In this document: in pieces, positions 1 to 8,264 of the stretch
Position numbering within the stretch: position 1 is the first letter of the stretch
Layout of the letters: each line of letters begins with the position of its first letter
NCBI GenBank assembly: GCA_021783695.1
Contig: JAJXTO010000005.1
Span: 1-64,000 of the forward strand
DNA from: Pseudomonadota bacterium
Lineage (GTDB): Bacteria; Pseudomonadota; Gammaproteobacteria; Burkholderiales; Burkholderiaceae_C
Direction: 5' to 3'
Length of the DNA: 64,000 nucleotides
The notes under the pieces: model-generated
Databases searched by the model: none
What the model saw: the letters and a program-made list of their open reading frames with translations, nothing else
What the model was told of the DNA's origin: nothing
Translations under genes and position numbers: made by a program

Positions 1-50
1 CGACCCTCTGCTCCCAAAGCAGATGCGCTACCAGACTGCGCTACGCCCCG
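1..50 (-). tRNA. tRNA-Pro (anticodon TGG), truncated by window edge
   Basis: The complement begins CGGGGCGTAGCGCAG, the usual start of a bacterial proline tRNA. A D-arm and a complete anticodon arm follow: stem TCTGC, loop TTTGGGA, stem GCAGA, giving anticodon TGG. The T-arm and acceptor 3' end lie outside the window. It sits directly downstream of queG on the same strand. Confidence 0.9.
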
Positions 51-65
51 ACTAAAATGAGCATT

Positions 66-1193
66 CTACCGTCTCGCCGCATTCGGCCTCTCTACGGCTT
101 GCGACAGGGCCCAGTCCATGTGTTCACGCAGCAGCACACTCGCATTCGGCGCACCACACTGCAATGCCTGGATAGTCGCCAGGCGCCACGCCGCATCGGA
201 GCTTTCACGCAGGCCGTTGCCCATGGCGACCGCCAGATTGCGCTGCCAGCGCGCAAAGCCGATGCGACGGATGGCACTGCCTTCGGTGCGCTGAAGAAAC
301 TGCGCTTCAGTCCAGCCCCACAGATCCAGCAGACCGGCTTGATCGAGGCCTTGTCGCGGGTCGAAATCAGGCAGGGTGCTGCGCTGGGCGTAGCGGTTCC
401 AGGGGCAGACCAGTTGGCAGTCGTCGCAACCGTAGATGCGGTTGCCCATCAGGCGGCGGAGTTCCACCGGAATGGGCCCGGCATGCTCGATGGTGAGGTA
501 GGAAATGCAGCGGCGGGCGTCGAGTTGTTCGGGCCCGAGGATGGCCTGGGTCGGGCAGACGGTGATGCAGCGGGTGCAACTGCCGCAGTGCGCGCGCACC
601 GGGTCATCGACTGGCAGCGGCAGGCCGACGAAAATTTCTCCGAGAAAGAACATCGATCCGCCGTCGCGGTGGAGCAGCAGAGTGTGTTTTCCGCGCCAGC
701 CCAGACCGGCGCGCGCGGCCAGTTCCACCTCGAGCACCGGCGCGGAGTCGGTGAAGACGCGCACGATCCCCGGCTCGATCCGCGTGGCGATGAAATCGGC
801 CAACTGTTGCAGCCGCGCACGCAGCACCTTGTGATAGTCGCGCCCCCTGGCGTAGAGCGAGACGGTGGCGACCGCCGGCTGTTCCAGTCGCCGCCACTCC
901 GCATCGCGCCAGCCTGGTTCTGCATGGCGCGGCAGATAGTCCATGCGCGCGGTGATGACGCGCAGCGTGCCTGGCACCAGTTCTGCGGGCCGGGCGCGCT
1001 TGAGGCCATGACGCCGCATATAGTCCATCTCGCCATGATGACCTGCGGCCAGCCACGCAAGCAGCGGCGCTTCGGCTGCGGCAAGCTCCACGCCGCTGAT
1101 GCCGATTTGCGAGAATCCCAGCGCACGGCCCTGCAGTTTGATGTCTTGCACCAGCGTCTGCAGGTGTTCGGGCGATGCGCTGCGTTGCTCCAT
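66..1193 (-). CDS. queG: Epoxyqueuosine reductase QueG
   Basis: Catalyses the last step of queuosine synthesis, reducing epoxyqueuosine to queuosine in tRNA, using cobalamin and two [4Fe-4S] clusters in the cytoplasm. Two ferredoxin-like cysteine motifs are visible, CGSCTRCITVCPTQAI and CDDCQLVCPWN, typical of QueG. The ORF runs open to 1289, but that would overlap the divergent tsaE. A start at 1193 (MEQRSA) gives 375 residues, close to family length; ATG at 1202 is an alternative. The window also carries queF, another queuosine gene, about 47 kb away. Confidence 0.93.
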   Translation of the reverse strand: MEQRSASPEHLQTLVQDIKLQGRALGFSQIGISGVELAAAEAPLLAWLAAGHHGEMDYMRRHGLKRARPAELVPGTLRVITARMDYLPRHAEPGWRDAEWRRLEQPAVATVSLYARGRDYHKVLRARLQQLADFIATRIEPGIVRVFTDSAPVLEVELAARAGLGWRGKHTLLLHRDGGSMFFLGEIFVGLPLPVDDPVRAHCGSCTRCITVCPTQAILGPEQLDARRCISYLTIEHAGPIPVELRRLMGNRIYGCDDCQLVCPWNRYAQRSTLPDFDPRQGLDQAGLLDLWGWTEAQFLQRTEGSAIRRIGFARWQRNLAVAMGNGLRESSDAAWRLATIQALQCGAPNASVLLREHMDWALSQAVERPNAARR

Positions 1194-1216
1194 CCTGATC
1201 ATTTTAGAAACCCGCC

Positions 1217-1741
1217 ATGCCCCTTGCCGCCCTGGACTTCCAGCTTGCAGACGAATCCGCCACCTGCGCACTGGCGCAGGCCCTGGCATTGGCGTGGACG
1301 CAACACCCCGCCCCCCGCCTGCTCATCACGCTCGAAGGCGACCTCGGCGCAGGGAAAACCACCTTTGCACGCGCGTTTCTGCGCGCGCTGGGCGTGCAGG
1401 GGCGCATCAAAAGTCCGAGTTTCAGCCTGGTCGAGGAGTACACCATCGACATTCCCGATCTACAATTCAAGGGAACTCTTCGAACTACCGCCTATCACAT
1501 TGATCTTTATCGCTTTTCAGACCCGCAGGAATGGGAAGATTCCGGGTTGCGCGATGTGGTTGGCGGGCCGGGGATCAGTCTGGTCGAGTGGCCGCAGCGC
1601 GCACTGGGCTTGTTGCCCGCCGCCGATCTGACTGTGCATCTGGAGCCGGCAGCAGAACGACGCCATTGCATCGTTCAAGCTGCAACGGAAGTGGGATCGA
1701 CCTTGTTACACGCCTTGCCGGAGCGACTGGAGTCCGGCTGA
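1217..1741 (+). CDS. tsaE: tRNA threonylcarbamoyladenosine biosynthesis ATPase TsaE
   Basis: ATPase subunit that works with TsaB and TsaD to make t6A37 on ANN-decoding tRNAs. The P-loop GDLGAGKT is at residues 41-48, followed by the family motifs SFSLVEEY, HIDLYR and LVEWPQR. At 174 residues it is slightly longer than usual. About 15 extra residues (TIDIPDLQFKGTLRT region) sit between the SLVEEY and HIDLYR motifs, where most TsaE proteins have a short loop. It is divergent from queG with only about 23 bp between starts, and is followed after 48 bp by amiC, the usual tsaE-amidase order in proteobacteria. Confidence 0.93.
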   Translation: MPLAALDFQLADESATCALAQALALAWTQHPAPRLLITLEGDLGAGKTTFARAFLRALGVQGRIKSPSFSLVEEYTIDIPDLQFKGTLRTTAYHIDLYRFSDPQEWEDSGLRDVVGGPGISLVEWPQRALGLLPAADLTVHLEPAAERRHCIVQAATEVGSTLLHALPERLESG

Positions 1742-1789
1742 TGCCGTGGTTGGCGCCTGCAACCCCGGCTTATGAGCAGGAGCTGAAGA

Positions 1790-3184
1790 ATGACCACGCC
1801 ACGCCGCCGCTTTCTCGTGCAATCGTCCAGCATGGTGCTGCTGCTGACCACTCCCATGCTCGCGCGCGGGGCTACGCTGATGTCTATCCGCGTCTGGCCC
1901 GCCCCCGAATACACGCGGCTGACCCTGGAGTCCGACGGCCCCCTGAGCGCCGCGCATCAGGTGCTGAACGATCCGCCCCGGCTCGTGGTCGACATTCAGG
2001 GCCTGCAGCTTGACAACCCGCTGCGCGAACTCGCGGGCAAGGTGAAATCGGACGATCCGTTCATCAAGGACGTGCGTGTTGGCCAGTACAAGCCCGATGT
2101 GGTGCGCCTGGTGATCGACCTGAAGCAGGCGGTCAAGCCGCAGGTGTTCAGTCTGTTGCCCGTAGCCGCCTATCAAAACCGGCTGGTGTTCGATCTCTAC
2201 CCCGCGCATTCCGGCGACCGGCTGATGGCCTTCATGCAGCAGCAGGAGGCGCTCGACCGGGACCGCCAAGTCGGCACGGGCACGGCTCAGACGGCCCCGC
2301 CCCAATCCCTGGCCCAGGCCCAGACCGGACAGCAGGACTCGCTCGGCGACTGGATACGCCAACACCGCAGCGAACTCGACAATCCGCAAACGGCACCGCA
2401 GCCACCTCATGTCCTGGCCGACAACACGCCCACGCAGCGCCCCGACCCGGTACGCCGCGACCGGCGCAACTTCCGCAGCGTGCTGCTGGCCATCGATCCC
2501 GGCCACGGCGGCGAAGACCCTGGCGCCACTGGACCCAGCGGTGTGCATGAAAAGGACATGGTGCTGCTCATCGCCCGCCATCTGCGCGATCTGGCGATGA
2601 ACACTCCGAACATGCGGGTGATGATGACACGCGACAGCGACTACTTCGTCCCGCTGTGGACGCGGGTGGAAAAGGCGCAGTCGGCCAATGCCGATCTGTT
2701 CACCTCCATCCACGCCGACGGCTGGTTCACTCCGGAGGCGCGCGGCGCTTCGGTGTATTGTCTGTCGGACGGCGGCGCCTCCAGCGTGGAAGCGCGGCTG
2801 ATGGCGCAGCGCGAGAACGCAGCCGACGCCATTGGCGGCATCGACATCAACTCGCGCAGCTATCAGGTGGCCAAGGTGCTGCTCGACATGTCCACCACGG
2901 CCAAGATCAACGCGAGCCTGAAAATGGCGCGTCCGACCCTGGGCAAGATGGGGGAACTGGTGCATCTGCATTCCAAACAGGTGCAGCAGGCCAGTTTTGC
3001 GGTGTTGAAGTCGCCCAGCATTCCGTCCATGCTGGTGGAAACCGCCTTCATCAGCAACCCGGAAGAAGAAGCGCGGCTGCAGACCCCGGCGTATCGCAAA
3101 CAGATTGCGCGCGCTATTTTCGAGGGTCTGCGCGCCTATCTCGACACCAACCCGCCGCTGGCGCGTCGCCGCGTTCTGACCTGA
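1790..3184 (+). CDS. amiC: N-acetylmuramoyl-L-alanine amidase (AmiC type)
   Basis: Periplasmic zinc amidase that cleaves septal peptidoglycan during daughter-cell separation. The N-terminus MTTPRRRFLVQSSSM looks like a twin-arginine signal, consistent with Tat export known for E. coli AmiC. An AMIN domain (about residues 30-130) is followed by a Gln/Ala/Pro-rich linker. The Amidase_3 domain begins near residue 232 with AIDPGHGGEDPGATG, has the zinc/catalytic motif SIHADG and ends with LVETAFISNPEEE. At 464 residues it matches the family. It follows tsaE closely and is likely co-transcribed with it. Confidence 0.93.
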   Translation: MTTPRRRFLVQSSSMVLLLTTPMLARGATLMSIRVWPAPEYTRLTLESDGPLSAAHQVLNDPPRLVVDIQGLQLDNPLRELAGKVKSDDPFIKDVRVGQYKPDVVRLVIDLKQAVKPQVFSLLPVAAYQNRLVFDLYPAHSGDRLMAFMQQQEALDRDRQVGTGTAQTAPPQSLAQAQTGQQDSLGDWIRQHRSELDNPQTAPQPPHVLADNTPTQRPDPVRRDRRNFRSVLLAIDPGHGGEDPGATGPSGVHEKDMVLLIARHLRDLAMNTPNMRVMMTRDSDYFVPLWTRVEKAQSANADLFTSIHADGWFTPEARGASVYCLSDGGASSVEARLMAQRENAADAIGGIDINSRSYQVAKVLLDMSTTAKINASLKMARPTLGKMGELVHLHSKQVQQASFAVLKSPSIPSMLVETAFISNPEEEARLQTPAYRKQIARAIFEGLRAYLDTNPPLARRRVLT

Positions 3185-3205
3185 GGCGCCCTCCGTCTGC
3201 GGGAT

Positions 3206-3715
3206 TCAAAGCGCGAGTCCGAGCTGCTCGCGGCTGACGATCACGCCGTCTTCGTCGGCATAGAGCCATTCTCCGGGCCGCACAATGACGTCCTGAATGC
3301 TCACCACGGCATCGGTCATGCCCTTGCCGTGTTTGTCCGGCGGGGCGGGAATGCTCGCCAGCGCCAGCACGCCGATAGGCACTTGCTGGATTTCGCTCAC
3401 ATCGCGCACACAGCCGTTGATCAGCACGCCAGCCCAGCCATTCCGATTGGCCAGCGCGGCGAGGTTGCCGCCGAGCAGTGCACGCTTCATGGACGCCGCC
3501 CCATCCACCACGAGCACCCGCGCCAGACCCGCAGTCTCCAGCGTGGCGCGCACCAGGGCGTTGTCGTCGCGACATTGCGCGGTGACGATCTGGCCGCGAA
3601 AACGGGTGATCTTGCCGTAGGACCGAAACACCGGAGGCAGCACGCGCAGCACATCGCTATGCAAGGCGTCTCGGTGCGCATCGCATAAATCACAGGTTGA
3701 AAACAAAGGGTGCAT
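3206..3715 (-). CDS. RraA-family protein (RNase E regulator-like or HMG/CHA aldolase-like)
   Basis: A 169-residue RraA-fold protein with the conserved core GNLAALANRNGWAGVLINGCVRD, the metal/substrate segment of this superfamily. Members are either inhibitors of RNase E (RraA) or class II pyruvate aldolases such as 4-hydroxy-4-methyl-2-oxoglutarate aldolase. The retained Arg-Asp pair (CVRD) leaves the aldolase role possible. Start chosen at 3715 because GGAGG lies about 7 nt upstream; an in-frame ATG two codons earlier sits too close to it. The gene converges on amiC with a 21-bp gap. Confidence 0.85.
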   Translation of the reverse strand: MHPLFSTCDLCDAHRDALHSDVLRVLPPVFRSYGKITRFRGQIVTAQCRDDNALVRATLETAGLARVLVVDGAASMKRALLGGNLAALANRNGWAGVLINGCVRDVSEIQQVPIGVLALASIPAPPDKHGKGMTDAVVSIQDVIVRPGEWLYADEDGVIVSREQLGLAL

Positions 3716-3846
3716 CTCCATTCCTCCGGGTGCAATGGCACCGCTTGAAACCATTGAAGCAGACACCCTGCGCCCTCAGGCTGTGTCAGGTCAAGTCCTC
3801 TACGATGTCGGCCTGCTTACTTGGCCTGCCCGTCTGCTGCATTCCC

Positions 3847-4746
3847 ATGCCCACCATTGCGCTCAAAATCGATGTCGACACCCTGCGCGGCACACACGAA
3901 GGGGTGCCGGCCCTGCTCCGGCTGCTCGACCGCCATCAGCGACGCGCCACGTTTCTGTTCAGCCTGGGGCCAGACCATACCGGTCGGGCGCTCAAACGTG
4001 TGTTTCGACCCGGATTTCTCGCCAAGGTGCAGCGCACCTCGGTCACCAGTCATTACGGCCTGAAAACCCTGCTGTACGGCACCCTGCTGCCCGGACCAGA
4101 CATCGGCAAACGCGCCGCAGCGCCGATGCGCAACACGCAGCTTGCGGGCCACGAAACCGGCGTCCACACCTGGGACCACATCCTGTGGCAAGACTCTGTG
4201 GTGCGCAAGGATGCCGACTGGACCCGCCGCCAGCTCCAGCTGGCCATCGACCGCTACGGCGAGATTTTCGGCGCCCCACCGCGCGTGCATGGGGCAGCCG
4301 GCTGGCAGATGAATGACGCCGCCTACCTGCTGGAGCAGGAGTTGGGCTTCACCCTCGCCTCCGACGGCCGCGGCACCCATCCCTTCCTCCCTGTGGTCCA
4401 GGGCCGCACTTTGTCCGTGCCGCAGTTGCCCACCACCCTTCCAACGCTCGATGAGCTGATCGGCGTGGATGGTCTGAGCGCCGACAACGTCGCCGACCAC
4501 CTGCTGCGCCTGAGCTGCGATGGTCGCGACCATGTTTACACCCTGCATGCGGAACTCGAAGGCGGGCAGCTCGCGCCTGTGTTCGATCGCCTGCTGCAAG
4601 GCTGGAAGGCCGTCGGCCTGCACTGCACCACCCTACGCGACTACGCCGACACCCTGGACCTGTCCGCCCTGCCCCGCCACCGCGTCGGCCTTGGCAGCAT
4701 TGCCGGACGCAGCGGCACGCTCGCGCTGCAAGGTGCGGCGGCATGA
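3847..4746 (+). CDS. Polysaccharide deacetylase, ArnD-like
   Basis: NodB-fold carbohydrate deacetylase. The metal-binding motifs are visible: KIDVDT (Asp pair) near residue 6 and the His motif HETGVHTWDHILWQ near residue 100. This combination and the 299-residue length resemble ArnD, which deformylates undecaprenyl-phosphate-L-Ara4FN for lipid A modification and polymyxin resistance. No other arn gene is in the window, so substrate is inferred from similarity only. The ORF is open upstream to 3697, but MPTIALKIDVDT at 3847 matches the family N-terminus. It overlaps the next gene by ATGA. Confidence 0.8.
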   Translation: MPTIALKIDVDTLRGTHEGVPALLRLLDRHQRRATFLFSLGPDHTGRALKRVFRPGFLAKVQRTSVTSHYGLKTLLYGTLLPGPDIGKRAAAPMRNTQLAGHETGVHTWDHILWQDSVVRKDADWTRRQLQLAIDRYGEIFGAPPRVHGAAGWQMNDAAYLLEQELGFTLASDGRGTHPFLPVVQGRTLSVPQLPTTLPTLDELIGVDGLSADNVADHLLRLSCDGRDHVYTLHAELEGGQLAPVFDRLLQGWKAVGLHCTTLRDYADTLDLSALPRHRVGLGSIAGRSGTLALQGAAA

Positions 4747-4949
4747 ACGAAGAAGCGTCGCCAGACGACCAGGACGAGCCGGACACGCCCTGTGTCGGCG
4801 TCTGCTCCACTGGCTTTGACGACGTCTGCCGCGGCTGCCTGCGCACCGCTGTCGAAGTGGGTCGCTGGGTGGAAATGAGCCACGCCGAAAAACGCGCCGT
4901 GTGGACGCGCATCCTCGCAGCAGGCTACAAGCCCCGTCGGATCGACTGA
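4743..4949 (+). CDS. DUF1289 family small cysteine-rich protein
   Basis: A 68-residue protein with the DUF1289 signature: PCVGVCST, then [14 protein letters not shown], then a basic helix [13 protein letters not shown]. Four cysteines in two pairs suggest a bound metal or Fe-S site, but the family's function is unknown. The start overlaps the stop of the ArnD-like gene (ATGA), indicating translational coupling. Confidence 0.88.
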   Translation: MNEEASPDDQDEPDTPCVGVCSTGFDDVCRGCLRTAVEVGRWVEMSHAEKRAVWTRILAAGYKPRRID

Positions 4950-4969
4950 ACCCTGCACTGGCACGCAAA

Positions 4970-4987
4970 TGGAAACACCCGTTTCCA
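4970..4987. repeat. Perfect 7-bp inverted repeat upstream of galU
   Basis: TGGAAAC-ACCC-GTTTCCA lies 20 bp after the DUF1289 stop and about 65 bp before galU. There is no T-tract on either strand, so a factor-independent terminator is doubtful. It may be an operator or an mRNA hairpin. A second hairpin, CTGCGC...GCGCAG, follows at 4996-5016. Confidence 0.35.
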
Positions 4988-5053
4988 GTGGGATGCTGCG
5001 CCGCGCAATCGCGCAGTCCCCTTGTTAGTATCGGTGTCATCTCTTCACACACG

Positions 5054-5935
5054 ATGATGACCATGCCACCGACCATCACCAAAGCCGTCTTCCCCGTCGC
5101 TGGCCTTGGAACGCGTTTTCTGCCCGCGACCAAAGCCACCCCGAAAGAAATGATGCCCGTGGTGGACAAGCCGCTGATCCAGTACGCGGTCGAGGAGGCC
5201 TATGCCGCGGGCATCACCGAAATGATCTTTGTCACCGGCCGCCACAAGCGCGCCATCGAAGACCATTTCGACACCGCGTATGAGCTGGAGCACGAACTCG
5301 AAGCCGCGGGCAAACAGGCGCTGCTCGACATCGTGCGCAGCGTCAAGCCCGACACTGTGCAATGCGTGTTCGTGCGCCAGCCGGTGGCCAACGGGCTGGG
5401 TGCGGCGGTGCTGTGTGCCGAGCGCCTGGTGGGCGATGAGCCGTTCGCCGTCATCCTCGCCGACGACCTGCTGGTGGGCGAGCCCCCCGTCATGGCACAG
5501 ATGGTGGACATTCACAGCCGCCATGGCCGCAGCGTCATTGCCACCGAAGATGTGCCGCGAGAACACACCAAACGCTATGGCATCGTCAGCGGTCAGGAAA
5601 TCACCCCAGGGCTGACCTCGCTGACCGGCATCGTCGAAAAACCCGCGCCCGACGTGGCACCGTCCACCCAGGCCGTCGTCGGCCGCTACATCCTCAGCCC
5701 GCGTGTGTTTCACCATCTACGTCACGGCAAGCCCGGGGCCGGCGGCGAAATCCAGCTCACCGACGGCATTTCCGCGTTGTTGCGCGAAGAGGCCGTGTAC
5801 GCCTACCGCTACGTCGGCCGCCGCTTCGACTGCGGCAGCAAACTCGGCTACCTCGAAGCTACCGTGCAACTCGGCATGGAGCACCCGGAAACCGGGCCCG
5901 ATTTCACCGCCTATTTGCGCGGCCTGACATTCTGA
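5054..5935 (+). CDS. galU: UTP-glucose-1-phosphate uridylyltransferase
   Basis: Makes UDP-glucose from UTP and glucose-1-phosphate for exopolysaccharide, LPS and trehalose synthesis. The nucleotide-binding N-terminus [34 protein letters not shown] is nearly canonical, and VEKP, GRYILSP and FDCGSKLGY also fit the family. Length is 293 residues from ATG 5054. Two other ATGs (5057, 5063) are possible and no strong Shine-Dalgarno decides between them. The ORF-track start at 4901 overlaps the DUF1289 gene and is not credible. Confidence 0.94.
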   Translation: MMTMPPTITKAVFPVAGLGTRFLPATKATPKEMMPVVDKPLIQYAVEEAYAAGITEMIFVTGRHKRAIEDHFDTAYELEHELEAAGKQALLDIVRSVKPDTVQCVFVRQPVANGLGAAVLCAERLVGDEPFAVILADDLLVGEPPVMAQMVDIHSRHGRSVIATEDVPREHTKRYGIVSGQEITPGLTSLTGIVEKPAPDVAPSTQAVVGRYILSPRVFHHLRHGKPGAGGEIQLTDGISALLREEAVYAYRYVGRRFDCGSKLGYLEATVQLGMEHPETGPDFTAYLRGLTF

Positions 5936-5983
5936 TCCGGCATGGCGGCTGGCATGCCGCCCGCCAAAGGCAGCCGGTCGCCC

Positions 5984-6232
5984 TCAGCGGCGCCGCAGAA
6001 TGTGGTGATATTCGCCGCCCTCGGTCTTTTGCTCGACCATGGTGTTGCCGGTCTGGCGGGCAAAGGCCTGAAAGTCCTTGACCGAGCCGCCATCAGTGGA
6101 CACCACGCGCAGCACTTGGCCGCTCTGCATCTGCGCCAGCGCCTTTTTCGCCTTGAGGATGGGCAGCGGGCAGTTCAGGCCGCGCGTATCCAGGTCGACA
6201 TCAATCACGGGTTGTTCCACACGAGTCTCCAT
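5984..6232 (-). CDS. tusA: TusA/SirA-family sulfur carrier protein
   Basis: An 82-residue sulfur-transfer protein with the diagnostic motif RGLNCPLPILKAKKAL, whose CPxP cysteine carries the persulfide. TusA proteins relay sulfur for tRNA 2-thiolation, molybdenum-cofactor formation or dissimilatory sulfur oxidation; which applies cannot be decided from the neighbours. The gene converges on galU and is divergent from mbfA. The family assignment is firm; the exact subtype is less so. Confidence 0.88.
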   Translation of the reverse strand: METRVEQPVIDVDLDTRGLNCPLPILKAKKALAQMQSGQVLRVVSTDGGSVKDFQAFARQTGNTMVEQKTEGGEYHHILRRR

Positions 6233-6323
6233 AGTTTGAATCTACTGTTCCGATTCTAAGAGTCACTTTGCAAGCGTTCGTTTCCCTGCGGACAATGGCA
6301 GATATCACCCCATTCAATATGCC

Positions 6324-7331
6324 ATGAATCTGACCTCGCTGTTTGCCATGCCAGGCCTGGCGCGCAACACCGCCACGCTGGAATTTTCCAAACTCACCGA
6401 GCAACAGTTGCTCGCGCTGGCCATCTCGCTGGAGGAGGACGACGCGCGCATCTACAGCCAGTATGCCCAGGCCGTCCACGCCGACTATCCCGACACTGCC
6501 GCCCTGTTCCGCGGCATGGCCGCCGAAGAAAATACCCATCGCCACCGCCTGCTTGACCTGTACCGCAAGCGCTTTGGCGAGCAGATCCCGCTCATCCGCC
6601 GCCAGGACGTGCGCGGCTTCATCGAGCGCAAACCGCTGTGGCTGCTGCAACCCATTGATCTGGACAAATTCCGCGCCCAGGCCGAGGTGATGGAGGCCGA
6701 GTCGCGCATGTTCTACGCCAAGGCCGCGCGCCACGCCACCGACACCGGCATCCGCCAGTTGCTGGGCGATCTGGCCGCGGCGGAGGCCATCCATGAACAG
6801 CAGGCGGAGTCGCTGGGCAACGCGTTCATCACGCCGCAAGCCATTCATTCCGAGCGTGAAACCCAGCGCCGCGCCTTCGTGCTGCAGTTCGTCCAGCCGG
6901 GGCTGGCCGGGCTGATGGACGGGTCAGTGTCTACCCTTGCACCACTGTTCGCCGCCGCCTTTGCCACCCATGACACCTGGGCGACATTTCTCGTCGGGCT
7001 GGCTGCGGCCATCGGCGCCGGCATCAGCATGGCCTTCGCCGAGGCCATGTCCGACGATGGCACGCTCACGGGGCGCGGCAGCCCGTGGCTGCGCGGCGGC
7101 GTCACCGGCCTGATGACCACGCTGGGCGGTCTGGGCCACACACTGCCTTATCTCATTCCTCAATTCCACGTTGCAACCTCCCTGGCCTTTCTGGTCGTCG
7201 GGGTCGAACTCATTGCCATCGCATGGATCCGCAAACGCTATATGGAAGCCTCCTTCGGCATGGCCATACTGCAAGTGGTGGTCGGTGGCGCGCTGGTGTT
7301 TGCCACTGGCATCCTGATCGGCAGCGCCTGA
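6324..7331 (+). CDS. mbfA: Membrane-bound ferritin-like iron exporter (MbfA type)
   Basis: Residues 1 to about 165 form a rubrerythrin/ferritin-like four-helix domain with carboxylate-His motifs [29 protein letters not shown] and [11 protein letters not shown]. Residues from about 185 to 335 form a VIT1/CCC1-like membrane domain ([40 protein letters not shown]). This two-domain layout is that of MbfA, described in alphaproteobacteria as an iron exporter relieving iron and peroxide stress. It stands alone, upstream of the ars operon on the same strand. I saw no clear Fur or Irr box in its 90-bp upstream gap. Confidence 0.88.
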   Translation: MNLTSLFAMPGLARNTATLEFSKLTEQQLLALAISLEEDDARIYSQYAQAVHADYPDTAALFRGMAAEENTHRHRLLDLYRKRFGEQIPLIRRQDVRGFIERKPLWLLQPIDLDKFRAQAEVMEAESRMFYAKAARHATDTGIRQLLGDLAAAEAIHEQQAESLGNAFITPQAIHSERETQRRAFVLQFVQPGLAGLMDGSVSTLAPLFAAAFATHDTWATFLVGLAAAIGAGISMAFAEAMSDDGTLTGRGSPWLRGGVTGLMTTLGGLGHTLPYLIPQFHVATSLAFLVVGVELIAIAWIRKRYMEASFGMAILQVVVGGALVFATGILIGSA

Positions 7332-7376
7332 TGCGCTGAAATCCATCAAGAAAAAGAAAGTCCTTGTATTATTTCT

Positions 7377-7405
7377 ATATTTCCATAAACTTTGAAATAT
7401 GGAAA
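7377..7405. promoter_or_regulatory. Candidate ArsR operator overlapping the arsR start codon
   Basis: Two nested inverted repeats are visible: ATATTTC (7377-7383) with GAAATAT (7394-7400), and TTTCCAT (7380-7386) with ATGGAAA (7399-7405). The right arm of the second contains the arsR ATG. A TATTAT hexamer at 7367-7372 could be a -10 box. The AT-rich patch contrasts with the GC-rich surroundings. It is a natural place for autorepression by ArsR. Confidence 0.55.
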
Positions 7406-7752
7406 CGAAAGCTGCTTTGCTCGCCCTCGCCGCGTTGTCTCAGGACTCGCGTCTGCGTGTGTTCCGCACCCTGGTGCAAGCCGGACCGACGGGACTGGCC
7501 GCGGGCCAGATTGCCGAGTTGACGGGCATCGTGCCGTCGTCGCTCTCGTTCCACCTGAAAGAGCTCGCCCATGCCGATCTGGTCGAGTCCCGGCAGGACG
7601 GGCGTTTTGTGATCTACACCGCGCGCTTTGCCACCATGAACCGTCTGATCGGCTATCTCACCGACAACTGCTGCGGCGGCAACCCCTGCGGCCCGGACGA
7701 AGCCGCTTGCGACACGGCTCCAGCCGCTCATCCAGAGGACCTCGCATCATGA
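7399..7752 (+). CDS. arsR: ArsR-family As(III)-responsive repressor
   Basis: A 117-residue winged-helix repressor. The recognition region (GQIAELTGIVPSSLSFHLKELAHADLVESRQDGRFVIY) is typical of the family. The C-terminus has Cys91-Cys92, Cys97 and Cys104 (TDNCCGGNPC), resembling the C-terminal As(III) site known in Acidithiobacillus ArsR rather than the CxC site in the DNA-binding helix of plasmid R773 ArsR. No Shine-Dalgarno precedes the ATG; an operator-like repeat overlaps it. The stop overlaps the next gene by ATGA, so it leads the ars operon. Confidence 0.92.
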   Translation: METKAALLALAALSQDSRLRVFRTLVQAGPTGLAAGQIAELTGIVPSSLSFHLKELAHADLVESRQDGRFVIYTARFATMNRLIGYLTDNCCGGNPCGPDEAACDTAPAAHPEDLAS

Positions 7753-8243
7753 AACGCTTCCATGTCCACGTCAGTGTGCCCGCGCTGGACGACGCCATTC
7801 GCTTCTATTCCACCCTGTTCGCTGCCGAGCCCACCGTGCGCAAGCCGGATTACGCCAAGTGGATGCTCGACGATCCGCGAGTGAATTTCGCCATATCCCA
7901 GCGCGGCGCGCTGCCCGGTCTGAATCATCTGGGCATCCAGGTGGAAAGCGAAGACGAACTACAGGACATGCAACAACGGCTCGAAGCCACCGAAGACGGT
8001 TACACCGCGGAGATCGGCGCCGCCTGCTGCTACGCCCGCTCCGACAAGTATTGGGTCAACGATCCGGTGGGCATCGCCTGGGAGACGTATCACACGCTGG
8101 ACACGATCCCCATGTTCAATGACGCCGCAGAAGCTGGGGGCTGCTGCGTGCCTGCCGCCGCCGCGCCTGCAACGGTGCATAACAAGCCCGCCAGCACGTT
8201 GTGTTGCGGGCCGGCCACCGGCGCCAAATCATCCTGCTGCTGA
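7749..8243 (+). CDS. arsI: ArsI/CadI-family glyoxalase-fold protein (putative C-As lyase)
   Basis: A 164-residue vicinal-oxygen-chelate protein. Likely Fe(II) ligands are a His at 5 or 7, His60 and Glu112 (AWETYHT). The vicinal pair Cys93-Cys94 (AACCYA) matches the arsenic-binding pair of ArsI. ArsI splits the carbon-arsenic bond of trivalent methyl- or aromatic arsenicals to give As(III); CadI is a related cadmium-induced protein. Neighbouring ars genes favour ArsI. The C-terminal tail is unusually Cys-rich (GGCCVP, LCCGP, SSCC), suggesting extra metal binding. Confidence 0.85.
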   Translation: MKRFHVHVSVPALDDAIRFYSTLFAAEPTVRKPDYAKWMLDDPRVNFAISQRGALPGLNHLGIQVESEDELQDMQQRLEATEDGYTAEIGAACCYARSDKYWVNDPVGIAWETYHTLDTIPMFNDAAEAGGCCVPAAAAPATVHNKPASTLCCGPATGAKSSCC

Positions 8244-8264
8244 TTTCCACCTCAAGGAACTTTC

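Noticed and set aside
57-1631. 524-codon plus-strand ORF across queG and tsaE
   Set aside because: It is antisense to queG, whose Fe-S motifs are unmistakable, and then out of frame with tsaE. Composition is typical of a GC-rich shadow frame.
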